A stretch of DNA of 13,416 nt. It comes from JACRPZ01 sp040758255 (GTDB taxonomy: Bacteria > Nitrospirota > Thermodesulfovibrionia > UBA6902). Below, piece by piece: positions 6,557 through 13,082 of this stretch. Numbering within the stretch: the first letter of the stretch is position 1; each line of letters opens with the position of its first letter. The stretch is taken from NCBI GenBank assembly GCA_040758255.1, contig JBFLVX010000054.1:1-13416 (forward strand), read 5' to 3'. Under the pieces are notes generated by a model. That model was not told the DNA's origin. It ran no database searches and worked only from the letters and a program-made list of their open reading frames with translations. A program made the position numbers and the translations under genes.

Positions 6557-7559
6557 ATTTATCCCTTAACCCCTTTAGCAGAGAGAATACCTTTAGCGCG
6601 TCTTTAATCTCCAGAGAGCCAGTGCCGCAGGAGGGAGTCAATAAAGACTGCCGCCTCAGTTTCTCGCGCGGCACACCGATCTTTTCAAGTGAGGTCAAAC
6701 CCCTTTCAAGTTGTTCGCATAAACCTTCAAGAGTCACGCCTCTTATGATGTCGCTTGTTGGGACCACTCCCCATGCGATAAAACCGCCATTGTTTATGAA
6801 CGACTTTATCTCTTCGGGATATATGCCGAGCGTGTCCCAGTAAAAATATGCGTCGAAATTAAATACATCAATGCCCGAAGAGAGTATCAGCGGCCAGTCA
6901 GCCTTGCCGCAGCAGTGAATTCCCGCTATGCCGCCTGAAGCCTTAATATGCTTTACAATTTCAGTAAGCATCCTTGAAGCCTCAGCATTGCTCACTCCTA
7001 AATAAGAGGATGTTCCAATTGCCGAGAGGATTGGTTCATCAATAAAGATCAGCACATTGTCAGCATAAGGCTTTAGCAGTTCGATCTGCCAGCTCGCTTT
7101 GCCTTTGAGCAGTTCAAGCGAAAGCTCACGCAGTTCATCATCAAAGAAGATAGGACGTTTCTGATCGTCTGTCAGACTTAACGTAAAGGTTAGAGGCCCT
7201 GTTATATGTCCCTTTACAGTATCAAGCTTCTGCCCTTTTTCTTTAAGAATATCAATAAATTTATACAGACCCGCGGCGCGTCCTTCTGATATGGGAAAGC
7301 CGGTTTTGGCTGCGATAGTTTCGTAGAATGACGTTAGCGCCTCGTCTTCAGCTTTGACTACATGTATATGCTCCCCTTCTACCCGTGCGAACGGAAACCC
7401 CTCTAAATATTGTGGGGTCATAAGTTCAAGAAAGCTCCTGTGCGGAAGCTGGGGCCAGAAAGGTATGTCTATGGAATCAAAAACGACCCTGCACGCCTCC
7501 TCAGGGTCAGAATGCGGCAGACTGCCTATGCCTGTTGTGCTGAAGCTCTTTAACATCAT
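6543..7559 (-). CDS. Core MetE/UROD-superfamily methyltransferase-like protein
   Basis: A 338-residue TIM-barrel protein of the cobalamin-independent methionine synthase C-terminal / uroporphyrinogen decarboxylase superfamily. The N-terminus FSTTGIGSLPH resembles short MetE-like proteins. Candidate zinc ligands follow the MetE pattern. An H-x-C pair lies in GIHCCGKADW (His215, Cys217), and a late cysteine in LLTPSCGTGSL (Cys311). Asp236 is near where MetE has a glutamate. FIDEP (172-176) and GHITGPLTF (117-125) are further active-site-like segments. It lacks the N-terminal half of classical MetE. Stand-alone core MetE proteins in anaerobes are known to make methionine with a corrinoid methyl donor, so that role is possible here. 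A different methyl-transfer substrate is equally plausible. Two adjacent ATG codons open the frame. It heads the operon. The superfamily call is good; the function is open. Confidence 0.75.
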   Translation of the reverse strand: MMLKSFSTTGIGSLPHSDPEEACRVVFDSIDIPFWPQLPHRSFLELMTPQYLEGFPFARVEGEHIHVVKAEDEALTSFYETIAAKTGFPISEGRAAGLYKFIDILKEKGQKLDTVKGHITGPLTFTLSLTDDQKRPIFFDDELRELSLELLKGKASWQIELLKPYADNVLIFIDEPILSAIGTSSYLGVSNAEASRMLTEIVKHIKASGGIAGIHCCGKADWPLILSSGIDVFNFDAYFYWDTLGIYPEEIKSFINNGGFIAWGVVPTSDIIRGVTLEGLCEQLERGLTSLEKIGVPREKLRRQSLLTPSCGTGSLEIKDALKVFSLLKGLRDKYVTG

Positions 7560-7561
7560 TA

Positions 7562-7591
7562 ATCATACGCTATGATGATGCTAACTTTCAA
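7562..7591 (-). promoter_or_regulatory. Candidate promoter of the minus-strand tmk-holB-metG operon
   Basis: On the minus strand TTGAAA (7586-7591) and TATGAT (7562-7567) are 18 bp apart. The -10 box lies only 2 nt before the first ATG. If used, the transcript would have essentially no leader. No other good match was seen upstream. Confidence 0.4.
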
Positions 7592-7596
7592 ATAAC

Positions 7597-7605
7597 TGCT
7601 ATAAT
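7597..7605 (+). promoter_or_regulatory. Extended -10 promoter of ubiE
   Basis: TGCTATAAT is a perfect extended -10 sequence (TGn plus TATAAT). It would start transcription near 7612, about 33 nt before the ubiE ATG. No good -35 box is visible, as is usual for extended -10 promoters. It lies back to back with the minus-strand operon promoter. Confidence 0.55.
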
Positions 7606-7644
7606 ATTTCGGCGTCATTTTGGGCGTATATTTAATCTAAAAAC

Positions 7645-8352
7645 ATGGACAAATCAGCAAAAGACCCTGTAAAGATTCAGACGATGTTCACGACCATAGC
7701 CCATCGCTATGACTTTCTGAACATGGTTCTGAGTCTTGGGATAGATAAGCGCTGGAGGAGGTTTGCGATCAACCAGCTTCTGAAATCTGATAAAGCCCGT
7801 TACCTTGATGTGGCAACAGGTACGGGTGACGTGGCGCTGGAGATAGTCAGAAGTATTCCCGGCTCAAAGGTGAATGGAGTTGATTTCAGCGAGGGCATGC
7901 TGGAGATAGGAAAGGAGAAGGTCAGCAATGCCGGTCTTGGCGAGAGGATAAATATGGGTTTCGGCGATGCAACCGCTTTGCCGTTTGAGGATAACACCTT
8001 TGACGGCTCGATAATCGCGTTTGGCATAAGGAATGTGCAGGATTACAAAAAGGGCATAAGTGAGATGGGCAGGGTTGTGAAGAAGGGCGGCAGGGTCGTG
8101 ATATTGGAGTTTACAACTGTGCAGAACCGCATCATTAAGCCGTTTTACCGTTTTTATATTTCAAAAGTCCTCCCCTTTATCGGGGAAGTCATCTCAGGCA
8201 AAAAGGGCGCGTATAAATATCTGCCTGAATCCATGCTCGCCTTCCCGTCTCCAGATGAGTTTAAAAAGACGATGGAGGAAACAGGGCTTAAGGATGTCAG
8301 ATATTACAAATTAACTTTGGGAATTGCAGCGGTGCACACTGGAACAAAGTAA
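7645..8352 (+). CDS. ubiE: Demethylmenaquinone/ubiquinone C-methyltransferase UbiE/MenG
   Basis: S-adenosylmethionine-dependent C-methyltransferase of quinone biosynthesis. In menaquinone makers it converts demethylmenaquinone to menaquinone. The 235-residue protein has the family start (FTTIAHRYDFLNMVLSLG, ending at Trp37) and SAM motif I LDVATGTGD (54-62). It also has VDFSEGML (79-86), the second family signature RVVKKGGRVVILEFT (143-157) and the usual C-terminal HTGTK. It is full length, with no obvious Shine-Dalgarno sequence before the ATG. It is transcribed away from the minus-strand operon and is followed 35 nt later by the DUF4424-like gene. No other quinone genes are nearby. The menaquinone substrate is inferred from the anaerobe-like gene content and not from the sequence alone. 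Confidence 0.93.
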   Translation: MDKSAKDPVKIQTMFTTIAHRYDFLNMVLSLGIDKRWRRFAINQLLKSDKARYLDVATGTGDVALEIVRSIPGSKVNGVDFSEGMLEIGKEKVSNAGLGERINMGFGDATALPFEDNTFDGSIIAFGIRNVQDYKKGISEMGRVVKKGGRVVILEFTTVQNRIIKPFYRFYISKVLPFIGEVISGKKGAYKYLPESMLAFPSPDEFKKTMEETGLKDVRYYKLTLGIAAVHTGTK

Positions 8353-8360
8353 GAATTTAG

Positions 8361-8366
8361 TATAAT
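8361..8366 (+). promoter_or_regulatory. Candidate -10 box before the DUF4424-like gene
   Basis: TATAAT lies 21 nt before the ATG, in the short gap after ubiE. No convincing -35 box or Shine-Dalgarno sequence is visible, so this is a weak call. It may let the downstream pair be transcribed separately from ubiE. Confidence 0.3.
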
Positions 8367-8387
8367 TACAAAAATACCGTAACAAAA

Positions 8388-9407
8388 ATGGACAAGAAAT
8401 ATAAAATAGAATGCCCAATCGTCTGTGTCCTTATTGTAATATCTTTCCTTCTGCAGTCCGCCACACAATCTTATGGAAATGATATGCCATTGGAAGGCTT
8501 TCCTGCCAATGGCATCGTTGTACGCGACGAAAAGAATATCCAGATAGAAAAGGAAGAACTATATATAAGTCGCACGAAAATCGAGGTCTCTTATGTTTTT
8601 AAAAATCACTCGGGCAAAGACATTGTCACGGAAGTAGCTTTCCCAATCCCATTGCATAGTTACGACCCTACGGGAATTATAAAATATCCTCTTCACGGTG
8701 ATTTCACAGTTGAAGTTAATGGTACAAAGATAAAGCACCGGGAGATTACACATGCAATTTTAAACGGAAAAGATTACACCAAGTTATTAACCAAGTTGAA
8801 AGTTTCATTTAAGGATTTTGAGTGCGTGCATAGTCAGAACAAAGTATTTGATTGGTATTTTAAAACTTTAAGTAAATCCAAGCAGAAGGCACTTCTTGAT
8901 AATGGTCTCGTGGTAATAGATAATGAGCTGGAACAAAATGAGCCTTACTACCTACCAGCGTGGTCTGTTGAAACAACATACCACTGGTCGCAGATTTTCC
9001 CTGCTAACAAGACAACTTCTATCAAGCATTCGTATACCCCAAACGCATCACATACCCCTATTGATAACGATTACAAGTCATTTGTTCAAAGGGATGAGAA
9101 TATTGACGCCAGAAAAGCTGAGTGGTCAGATTTGCTTTGTCTTAACAGCGAACTCGCCAAGTGGGTAAAAGACAATGTCCCGTGGTTTAGAATCTACATA
9201 GTTGACTATATTCTTACCACAGCTAATCATTGGAAGAAACCGATCAAAGGATTTCATCTGATTATCGAAGCGGATACAACCGGGAATGAACGAGTCAGCA
9301 CGTGTTTCGAGAAAGAAAGATTAATAAAGATAAACGATAGGCGATATGAAATGACAATTAATGATTTTGTCCCCGATAAAGAAATCAGTGTCTTTTTTCT
9401 CAATTGA
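8388..9407 (+). CDS. Exported DUF4424-like protein
   Basis: A 339-residue protein of no known enzymatic role. The N-terminus is a clear signal peptide: basic residues 3-6, a hydrophobic core at 11-22, and likely cleavage near QSYG-ND (residues 27-32). The mature part resembles the DUF4424 family of exported proteins as I recall it. Matching pieces are GIVVRDEKNIQIEKEEL, a beta-rich ISRTKIEVSYVF, and KDIVTEVAFPIPL. A later YHWSQIFPANKTTSIKHSY segment is typical of the family's W/FP motif. It is probably periplasmic, or outside the cell if the host is monoderm. Base composition is visibly more AT-rich than ubiE (for example about 35% GC in 8521-8580), which suggests recent acquisition. The stop lies just before the phosphoesterase gene, so the two may be co-transcribed. 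The family assignment is from memory and moderate. Confidence 0.65.
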   Translation: MDKKYKIECPIVCVLIVISFLLQSATQSYGNDMPLEGFPANGIVVRDEKNIQIEKEELYISRTKIEVSYVFKNHSGKDIVTEVAFPIPLHSYDPTGIIKYPLHGDFTVEVNGTKIKHREITHAILNGKDYTKLLTKLKVSFKDFECVHSQNKVFDWYFKTLSKSKQKALLDNGLVVIDNELEQNEPYYLPAWSVETTYHWSQIFPANKTTSIKHSYTPNASHTPIDNDYKSFVQRDENIDARKAEWSDLLCLNSELAKWVKDNVPWFRIYIVDYILTTANHWKKPIKGFHLIIEADTTGNERVSTCFEKERLIKINDRRYEMTINDFVPDKEISVFFLN

Positions 9408-9418
9408 GCAATAAACTC

Positions 9419-9778
9419 ATGAGCCGTTTTGTTATCCACGAACATCACGCAACCCATCTGCACTATGACTTCAGGCTCGAAAAAGATGGAGTTTTGAAGA
9501 GCTGGGCTGTGCCAAAAGGCGCGCCTGAGAATAAGGGCGTAAGACGTCTCGCGATTCAGGTTGAAGACCATGAGATTGGCTACATTGATTTCGAAGGAAC
9601 GATCCCCGAAGGTCAATATGGAGCTGGTTCGGTGAAGATATGGGACAAAGGAACTTATGAGCTTGAATCTGAGACTGACAAGAAGATAGTCTTTAAATTA
9701 AAGGGCAAACGGCTCAAAGGCCGTTATGCGCTTGTTCACTTGAAAGACAAGCAGTGGCTTATGATTAAACTCTCCTGA
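9419..9778 (+). CDS. Stand-alone LigD-type 3'-phosphoesterase domain protein
   Basis: A 119-residue protein consisting only of the phosphoesterase (PE) domain found at the N-terminus of many bacterial DNA ligase D proteins. In LigD this domain trims 3'-phosphate and 3'-ribonucleotide ends during non-homologous end joining. Residues matching the known PE active site are all present: His9, His15, Asp17 and Arg19 (in HHATHLHYDFRL), Arg43, and His51 and Tyr55 (VEDHEIGY). Also typical are KSWAVPKG, DFEGTIPEGQYGAG and the terminal KQWLMIK. A TTG start at 9404 overlapping the DUF4424-like stop is possible; the ATG at 9419 is preferred because MSRFV fits the family's start. No ligase, polymerase or Ku gene is in the window. 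It ends 6 nt from the convergent CBS gene. Confidence 0.88.
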   Translation: MSRFVIHEHHATHLHYDFRLEKDGVLKSWAVPKGAPENKGVRRLAIQVEDHEIGYIDFEGTIPEGQYGAGSVKIWDKGTYELESETDKKIVFKLKGKRLKGRYALVHLKDKQWLMIKLS

Positions 9779-9784
9779 GATAAA

Positions 9785-10219
9785 TTACAGACTGCTCTGC
9801 ATATACTTCTCAAGCGTATCAATGGCAAATTTCTGCTCTGAGATTATTATTTTGACTACATCGTTAATGCTGATAATGCCCTCCAGCCGGTCATCTTCCA
9901 TCACAGGGAGATGGCGTACATGTTTGGTCGTCATCAGGAACATGCAGTCTTCGACATTCTTATCGGGGCTGACATAAAGCACATTCTTTGTCATTAATTC
10001 GCTTACAGAAGTCTCCTTCGACGCTTTGCCTTTGAGGATCACCTTTCTGGCATAGTCACGTTCAGAAAAGATGCCTACGAGTTTGCCTTTCTCGATAACG
10101 AGCACAGCCCCTATGTTCTTGTCAGCCATTACCTGAAGCGCCTCATATACCGTTGCCTGCGGTGAAACTGAATATGCATCTCCGCCTTTTTTCTTTAAAA
10201 TGTCTCTGACGGTCTTCAT
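9785..10219 (-). CDS. Two-CBS-domain protein
   Basis: A 144-residue protein made of a CBS pair (Bateman module) and nothing else. Such modules usually bind adenine nucleotides or SAM and act as energy or metabolite sensors. CBS1 covers about residues 14-63 (SVSPQATVYEALQVMADKN, then VGIFSERDYARKV). CBS2 covers about 72-127 (VSELMTKNVLYVSPD, then RHLPVMEDDRLEGIISIND). There is no transmembrane or catalytic domain, so its partner is unknown. It has its own promoter and a perfect AAGGAGG Shine-Dalgarno site, and is probably expressed independently of, and more strongly than, the cysteine synthase gene upstream. Fold assignment is secure; function is unknown. Confidence 0.9.
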   Translation of the reverse strand: MKTVRDILKKKGGDAYSVSPQATVYEALQVMADKNIGAVLVIEKGKLVGIFSERDYARKVILKGKASKETSVSELMTKNVLYVSPDKNVEDCMFLMTTKHVRHLPVMEDDRLEGIISINDVVKIIISEQKFAIDTLEKYMQSSL

Positions 10220-10229
10220 AATATTCTCC

Positions 10230-10236
10230 CCTCCTT
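10230..10236 (-). promoter_or_regulatory. Strong Shine-Dalgarno site of the CBS gene
   Basis: AAGGAGG on the minus strand lies 10 nt before the ATG. It is the best ribosome-binding match in the window, and it fixes the start. Confidence 0.75.
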
Positions 10237-10251
10237 TATCGTTGCTATAGA

Positions 10252-10280
10252 ATTATATTCCAATTCAACCGTATAATCAA
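10252..10280 (-). promoter_or_regulatory. Sigma70-type promoter of the CBS gene
   Basis: On the minus strand TTGATT (10275-10280) and a perfect TATAAT (10252-10257) are exactly 17 bp apart. This predicts transcription from about 10245 and a leader of about 26 nt containing the Shine-Dalgarno site. It lies right after the CysM-type gene stop. Confidence 0.7.
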
Positions 10281-10282
10281 AC

Positions 10283-11194
10283 TCATATCTTATGGCTTAA
10301 ATATCTGTCTCCTCCATCAGGGAATATGGTCACGATTACCCCTTCTTTCAGCTCTTCAGCAACCTGCAATGATGCGACAACAGCCGCGCCTGATGAATGG
10401 CCTACAGCCAACCCCTCAACCGTTGCCAGTTTCTTCACCATATCATAAGCCTTGTCGGTATTCACATAGATTGTTTCGTCAGGAAAGCGCTGATCAAAAA
10501 TTCCCGGCACGATGGAACTCTCCATATGCTTAAGCCCTTCAAGCCCGTGCATGGCGTCATCAGGCTGAACAGCTATCACCTTTATGTTCATATTAAACTC
10601 CTTCAACGCCCTTCCGGTCCCCATTATCGTTCCGCCCGTTCCGACACCTGCTATAAAATGGGTTATCCTTCTTTTTGTCTGTTCCAGAATTTCAGGGCCT
10701 GTTGTAATATAGTGCGCCCTCGGGTTGGATGAATTATTGTACTGGTCAGGCATGAAGTACTTGTCCGGAGATTCATTATATATCTTCTTTGCCATTCTGA
10801 TCGCTCCGTCAGCGCCCTCAAAAGGGCTTGAATAGACGATCTCAGCGCCAAAGCCCGCGATTATCTTCTTCCTCTCAATGCTCGCATTCTCAGGCAGGAC
10901 GATCTTGAGCCTGTACCCTTTAACTGCGGAGATCATCGAATACGCGATACCTGTATTGCCTGATGTGGAATCAAGGATGATCTTATCCTTTGTGAGGAGT
11001 CCTGCGTCTTCGGCATCTTTTATCATCTGAAAGGCAGCGCGGTCTTTGACCGAGCCGCCAGGATTATGCCGCTCAAGCTTCGCGTAGATTATTACTCCCT
11101 TGCTTATCCCTTCAGTAACACCCTTAAGACGGAGAAGCGGCGTTTTGCCTATCGTCTCAAGTATGTTGTTGTCAACCGTATCAATTATCTTCAT
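10283..11194 (-). CDS. Cysteine synthase family protein, CysM-like
   Basis: PLP-dependent fold-type II enzyme of the cysteine synthase family, making cysteine from an activated serine and a sulfur donor. The 303-residue protein has the PLP lysine in NPGGSVKDR (Lys50), the substrate loop TSGNTG (77-82), and the phosphate-binding GTGGT (185-189). SSGAA lies at 267-271 and FPDGGDRYLS at 291-300. The segment GLEGLKHMESSIVPGIFD and the QYNNSSNP and ITTGPEI pieces look closer to Mycobacterium CysM than to CysK. That CysM uses O-phosphoserine and a protein thiocarboxylate. At the position of its phosphoserine-binding arginine, Lys221 appears here. Substrate is therefore uncertain. No clear Shine-Dalgarno sequence precedes the ATG. 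It sits 192 nt downstream of a second, CysK-type paralogue. Confidence 0.85.
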   Translation of the reverse strand: MKIIDTVDNNILETIGKTPLLRLKGVTEGISKGVIIYAKLERHNPGGSVKDRAAFQMIKDAEDAGLLTKDKIILDSTSGNTGIAYSMISAVKGYRLKIVLPENASIERKKIIAGFGAEIVYSSPFEGADGAIRMAKKIYNESPDKYFMPDQYNNSSNPRAHYITTGPEILEQTKRRITHFIAGVGTGGTIMGTGRALKEFNMNIKVIAVQPDDAMHGLEGLKHMESSIVPGIFDQRFPDETIYVNTDKAYDMVKKLATVEGLAVGHSSGAAVVASLQVAEELKEGVIVTIFPDGGDRYLSHKI

Positions 11195-11212
11195 AACAAG
11201 AGCTATTCATGA

Positions 11213-11365
11213 AAATGCAGATGTTCTGAGTAAATATGTTTTTCGATACCTTAGCTTAATGTCAATCAAAAAATAAGCGACTATTGATATGTAACTAACC
11301 ACTTGTCAAAATCTGGTTTGATAATATCATCGAGTTAAACATATTTACGAAGAACGTCTGCATTT
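11213..11365. repeat. MITE-like or hairpin-forming inverted-repeat element
   Basis: Two 29-bp arms, 11213-11241 and 11337-11365, are inverted copies matching at about 26 of 29 positions (AAATGCAGAtGTTCT and GTAAATATGTTT are the shared blocks). They enclose a 95-bp AT-rich core. The whole lies in the 192-nt gap between two cysteine synthase genes. CATGA is found next to the left arm and 11 nt beyond the right arm, a weak candidate for target duplication. The core encodes no protein. Two TTGACA motifs occur on the minus strand, but neither has a good -10 partner. Confidence 0.65.
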
Positions 11366-11386
11366 GTTAATAAAAACATGATCAAC

Positions 11387-12316
11387 CTAAAACAGCCTCG
11401 TACTGAGATACCTCTCCCCTGTATCAGGAAAGACAACAACAACCTTTTTGCCCCTCCCAAGTTCTTCAGCCACTCTCATTGCCGCAAAAAGATTGGCTCC
11501 AGAAGAGATACCGCAGAGTATCCCTTCTTCTCTGATGAGCCTTCCCGCTGTTTCATACGCGTCTTCATCCGAGACCCTTATAATCTCATCTATGATATTT
11601 CTGTTCAGAATCTCAGGAATAAACCCGGCTCCTATCCCCTGAATCTCATGCAGCCCAGGCTCTCCTCCTGATAAAACGGGGCTTCTTTCAGGTTCAACCG
11701 CTACTATCCTTACATTATCTCCAAGCTCCTCTTTAAGCATCTCGCCGACACCGGTTATTGTCCCACCTGTGCCGACTCCCGCGACAAACGCATCAATGGA
11801 TTGCACTTGTTTAAGAATTTCTTTGGCGGTGCTTCTCCTGTGAGACTCGGGGTTTGCGGGATTCCTGAACTGCTGGGGCTGAAAATATCCCCTCTCATCT
11901 GTCAACTCTTGCGCCTTTTCAACCGCGCCTCTCATATCCATATCTCCCGGAGTCAGTATCAGCTCCGCGCCAAAGGCTCTCAGCATATTCCTCCGCTCAA
12001 TACTCATGCTCTCAGGCATTGTAAGGACAAGTTTATATCCCTTTGACGCGCAGACAAAGGCAAGCCCTATCCCCGTGTTTCCTGATGTAGGCTCGACAAT
12101 GGTGTCTCCGGGCTTGATCTTTCCGGCTCTCTCCGCTGCTTCTATCATTACACAGCATATCCTGTCTTTAATGGAACCACAGGGATTAAAGAGCTCGACT
12201 TTTGCATATACATCTGCCGAGCCCTCTTTGAGCATCTTGTTGATCCTCACCATCGGCGTATTGCCGATAAGCTCCAATACTGAATCAACAGGTTCTGAAT
12301 AAAATAGTTCTTTCAC
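11387..12316 (-). CDS. cysK: Cysteine synthase A (O-acetylserine sulfhydrylase)
   Basis: PLP enzyme converting O-acetylserine and sulfide to cysteine. The 309-residue chain carries the PLP lysine in NPCGSIKDR (Lys50), EPTSGNTGIGLA (75-86), and QQFRNPANPESH (148-159). GTGGT (182-186), IQGIGAGFIP (225-234), ISSGAN (270-275) and the terminal FPDTGERYLSTRLF are also present. The IQGIGAGFIP and STRLF segments favour CysK over CysM. Cysteines at 46, 54 and 55 around the PLP lysine are unusual. The start is a GTG, with an in-frame TAA immediately upstream, so no earlier start is possible in this frame. No Shine-Dalgarno sequence is evident. It lies 57 nt after the response-regulator gene and may be co-transcribed with it. 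No cysE partner is in the window. Confidence 0.93.
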   Translation of the reverse strand: MKELFYSEPVDSVLELIGNTPMVRINKMLKEGSADVYAKVELFNPCGSIKDRICCVMIEAAERAGKIKPGDTIVEPTSGNTGIGLAFVCASKGYKLVLTMPESMSIERRNMLRAFGAELILTPGDMDMRGAVEKAQELTDERGYFQPQQFRNPANPESHRRSTAKEILKQVQSIDAFVAGVGTGGTITGVGEMLKEELGDNVRIVAVEPERSPVLSGGEPGLHEIQGIGAGFIPEILNRNIIDEIIRVSDEDAYETAGRLIREEGILCGISSGANLFAAMRVAEELGRGKKVVVVFPDTGERYLSTRLF

Positions 12317-12373
12317 TTAATTCACTTTTTTACGTTTTACTTGGGGAAGGGAATATCCGGTTTACACTCAGGC

Positions 12374-13006
12374 TTATTTCATCTGCATGAAATATGTTAG
12401 AAGCTGCTCTACCCTCTCAGCCAGTCTGTCGGGATTGGGGTCAGAAGCCTTGTTTACATAATTTGCCGGTGCCAACTCTGCCAGAGTATTCCTTAAATTG
12501 TCATCGGCTTTTACTGATGAGAAGAAGGCTATCGGGATATGAGGCAGTCCTCTTTCGGATTCAATGTTTCTGATAAATTTTGCGGCAGAAATGCCGTCCA
12601 TCACAGGCATGTTAATATCTAAAATAATAGCGGCATCCCCTGCCTTCCCCTCTGTTATTAATTTTGCAAAGGCGGATGTAAGCTCAAGCCCGTTCTCAAA
12701 GTCAAAAATTTCATTTGCAAGCTTCTTCTCGACAAGCAGATCTTTGATGATCTTTCTTGTGAATTTCGAATCATCCGCCATAAGTATATAACGCAGTTGT
12801 GCTCCGCCGGATGCGTGTACCGGCTCCTTTGCCGCAGGTCTTTGCGCGGACTCTTCCGCAATATTCTGCATAGGCACAATAGTCTTTTCTTCAAAAGATA
12901 GAGGGAAACCGCAGAACATGCATGTCAGCTCAACCTTGCCGTCGCGCTCTACACGGTTAAAGGTGACCTCTTCTCCGCAGCATACGCAGTATCTGGTCTC
13001 TTCCAT
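12374..13006 (-). CDS. Response regulator with N-terminal zinc ribbon
   Basis: A 210-residue single-output-lacking response regulator. Residues 7-32 form a zinc ribbon with CxxC pairs at Cys7/Cys10 (CVCC also contains Cys9) and Cys29/Cys32. A flexible linker of about 35 residues follows. From about 72 to the end is a CheY-like receiver domain. It has the acidic pair Asp78-Asp79, phospho-acceptor Asp130 (in ILDINMPVMDG), a Ser pair at 163-164 in the switch position, and conserved Lys186. There is no DNA-binding or enzymatic output domain, so it may act by protein contact, with the zinc ribbon as docking site. No histidine kinase is nearby. A good promoter precedes it with almost no leader. Confidence 0.88.
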   Translation of the reverse strand: MEETRYCVCCGEEVTFNRVERDGKVELTCMFCGFPLSFEEKTIVPMQNIAEESAQRPAAKEPVHASGGAQLRYILMADDSKFTRKIIKDLLVEKKLANEIFDFENGLELTSAFAKLITEGKAGDAAIILDINMPVMDGISAAKFIRNIESERGLPHIPIAFFSSVKADDNLRNTLAELAPANYVNKASDPNPDRLAERVEQLLTYFMQMK

Positions 13007-13017
13007 ATCTAAGACAG

Positions 13018-13047
13018 ATTATATACAGAAAAAACGATTAATTGCAA
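13018..13047 (-). promoter_or_regulatory. Promoter of the zinc-ribbon response regulator gene
   Basis: On the minus strand TTGCAA (13042-13047) and a perfect TATAAT (13018-13023) are 18 bp apart. The predicted start is only about 5 nt before the ATG, and no Shine-Dalgarno site exists, so the mRNA may be nearly leaderless. The -35 box overlaps the T-tract of the upstream terminator. Confidence 0.6.
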
Positions 13048-13082
13048 AAAAACATAAGGGAACGGCCGCTCTTAACCCCTTA
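13046..13082 (-). terminator. Rho-independent-like terminator of the EamA gene
   Basis: On the minus strand TAAGGG (13077-13082) pairs with CCCTTA (13055-13060) across a 16-nt loop containing the stop codon. Seven T residues follow after a 2-nt gap. The stem is short, so strength is uncertain. Confidence 0.45.

Noticed and set aside
8559..8753. Minus-strand open frame within the DUF4424-like gene
   Set aside because: Lies fully inside a gene with a signal peptide and family motifs; no recognisable protein or ribosome site.
9254..9616. 120-codon minus-strand frame across the DUF4424-like/phosphoesterase junction
   Set aside because: Antisense to two supported genes, composition unlike a protein family I know, and no start signals.
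9771..9799. Terminator between the convergent phosphoesterase and CBS genes
   Set aside because: Only 4-bp stems are visible and no T-tract follows on either strand.
11242..11336. Promoter or riboswitch in the core of the inverted-repeat element
   Set aside because: Two TTGACA motifs are present but no -10 box lies at proper spacing, and no T-box or SAM riboswitch motif was seen.
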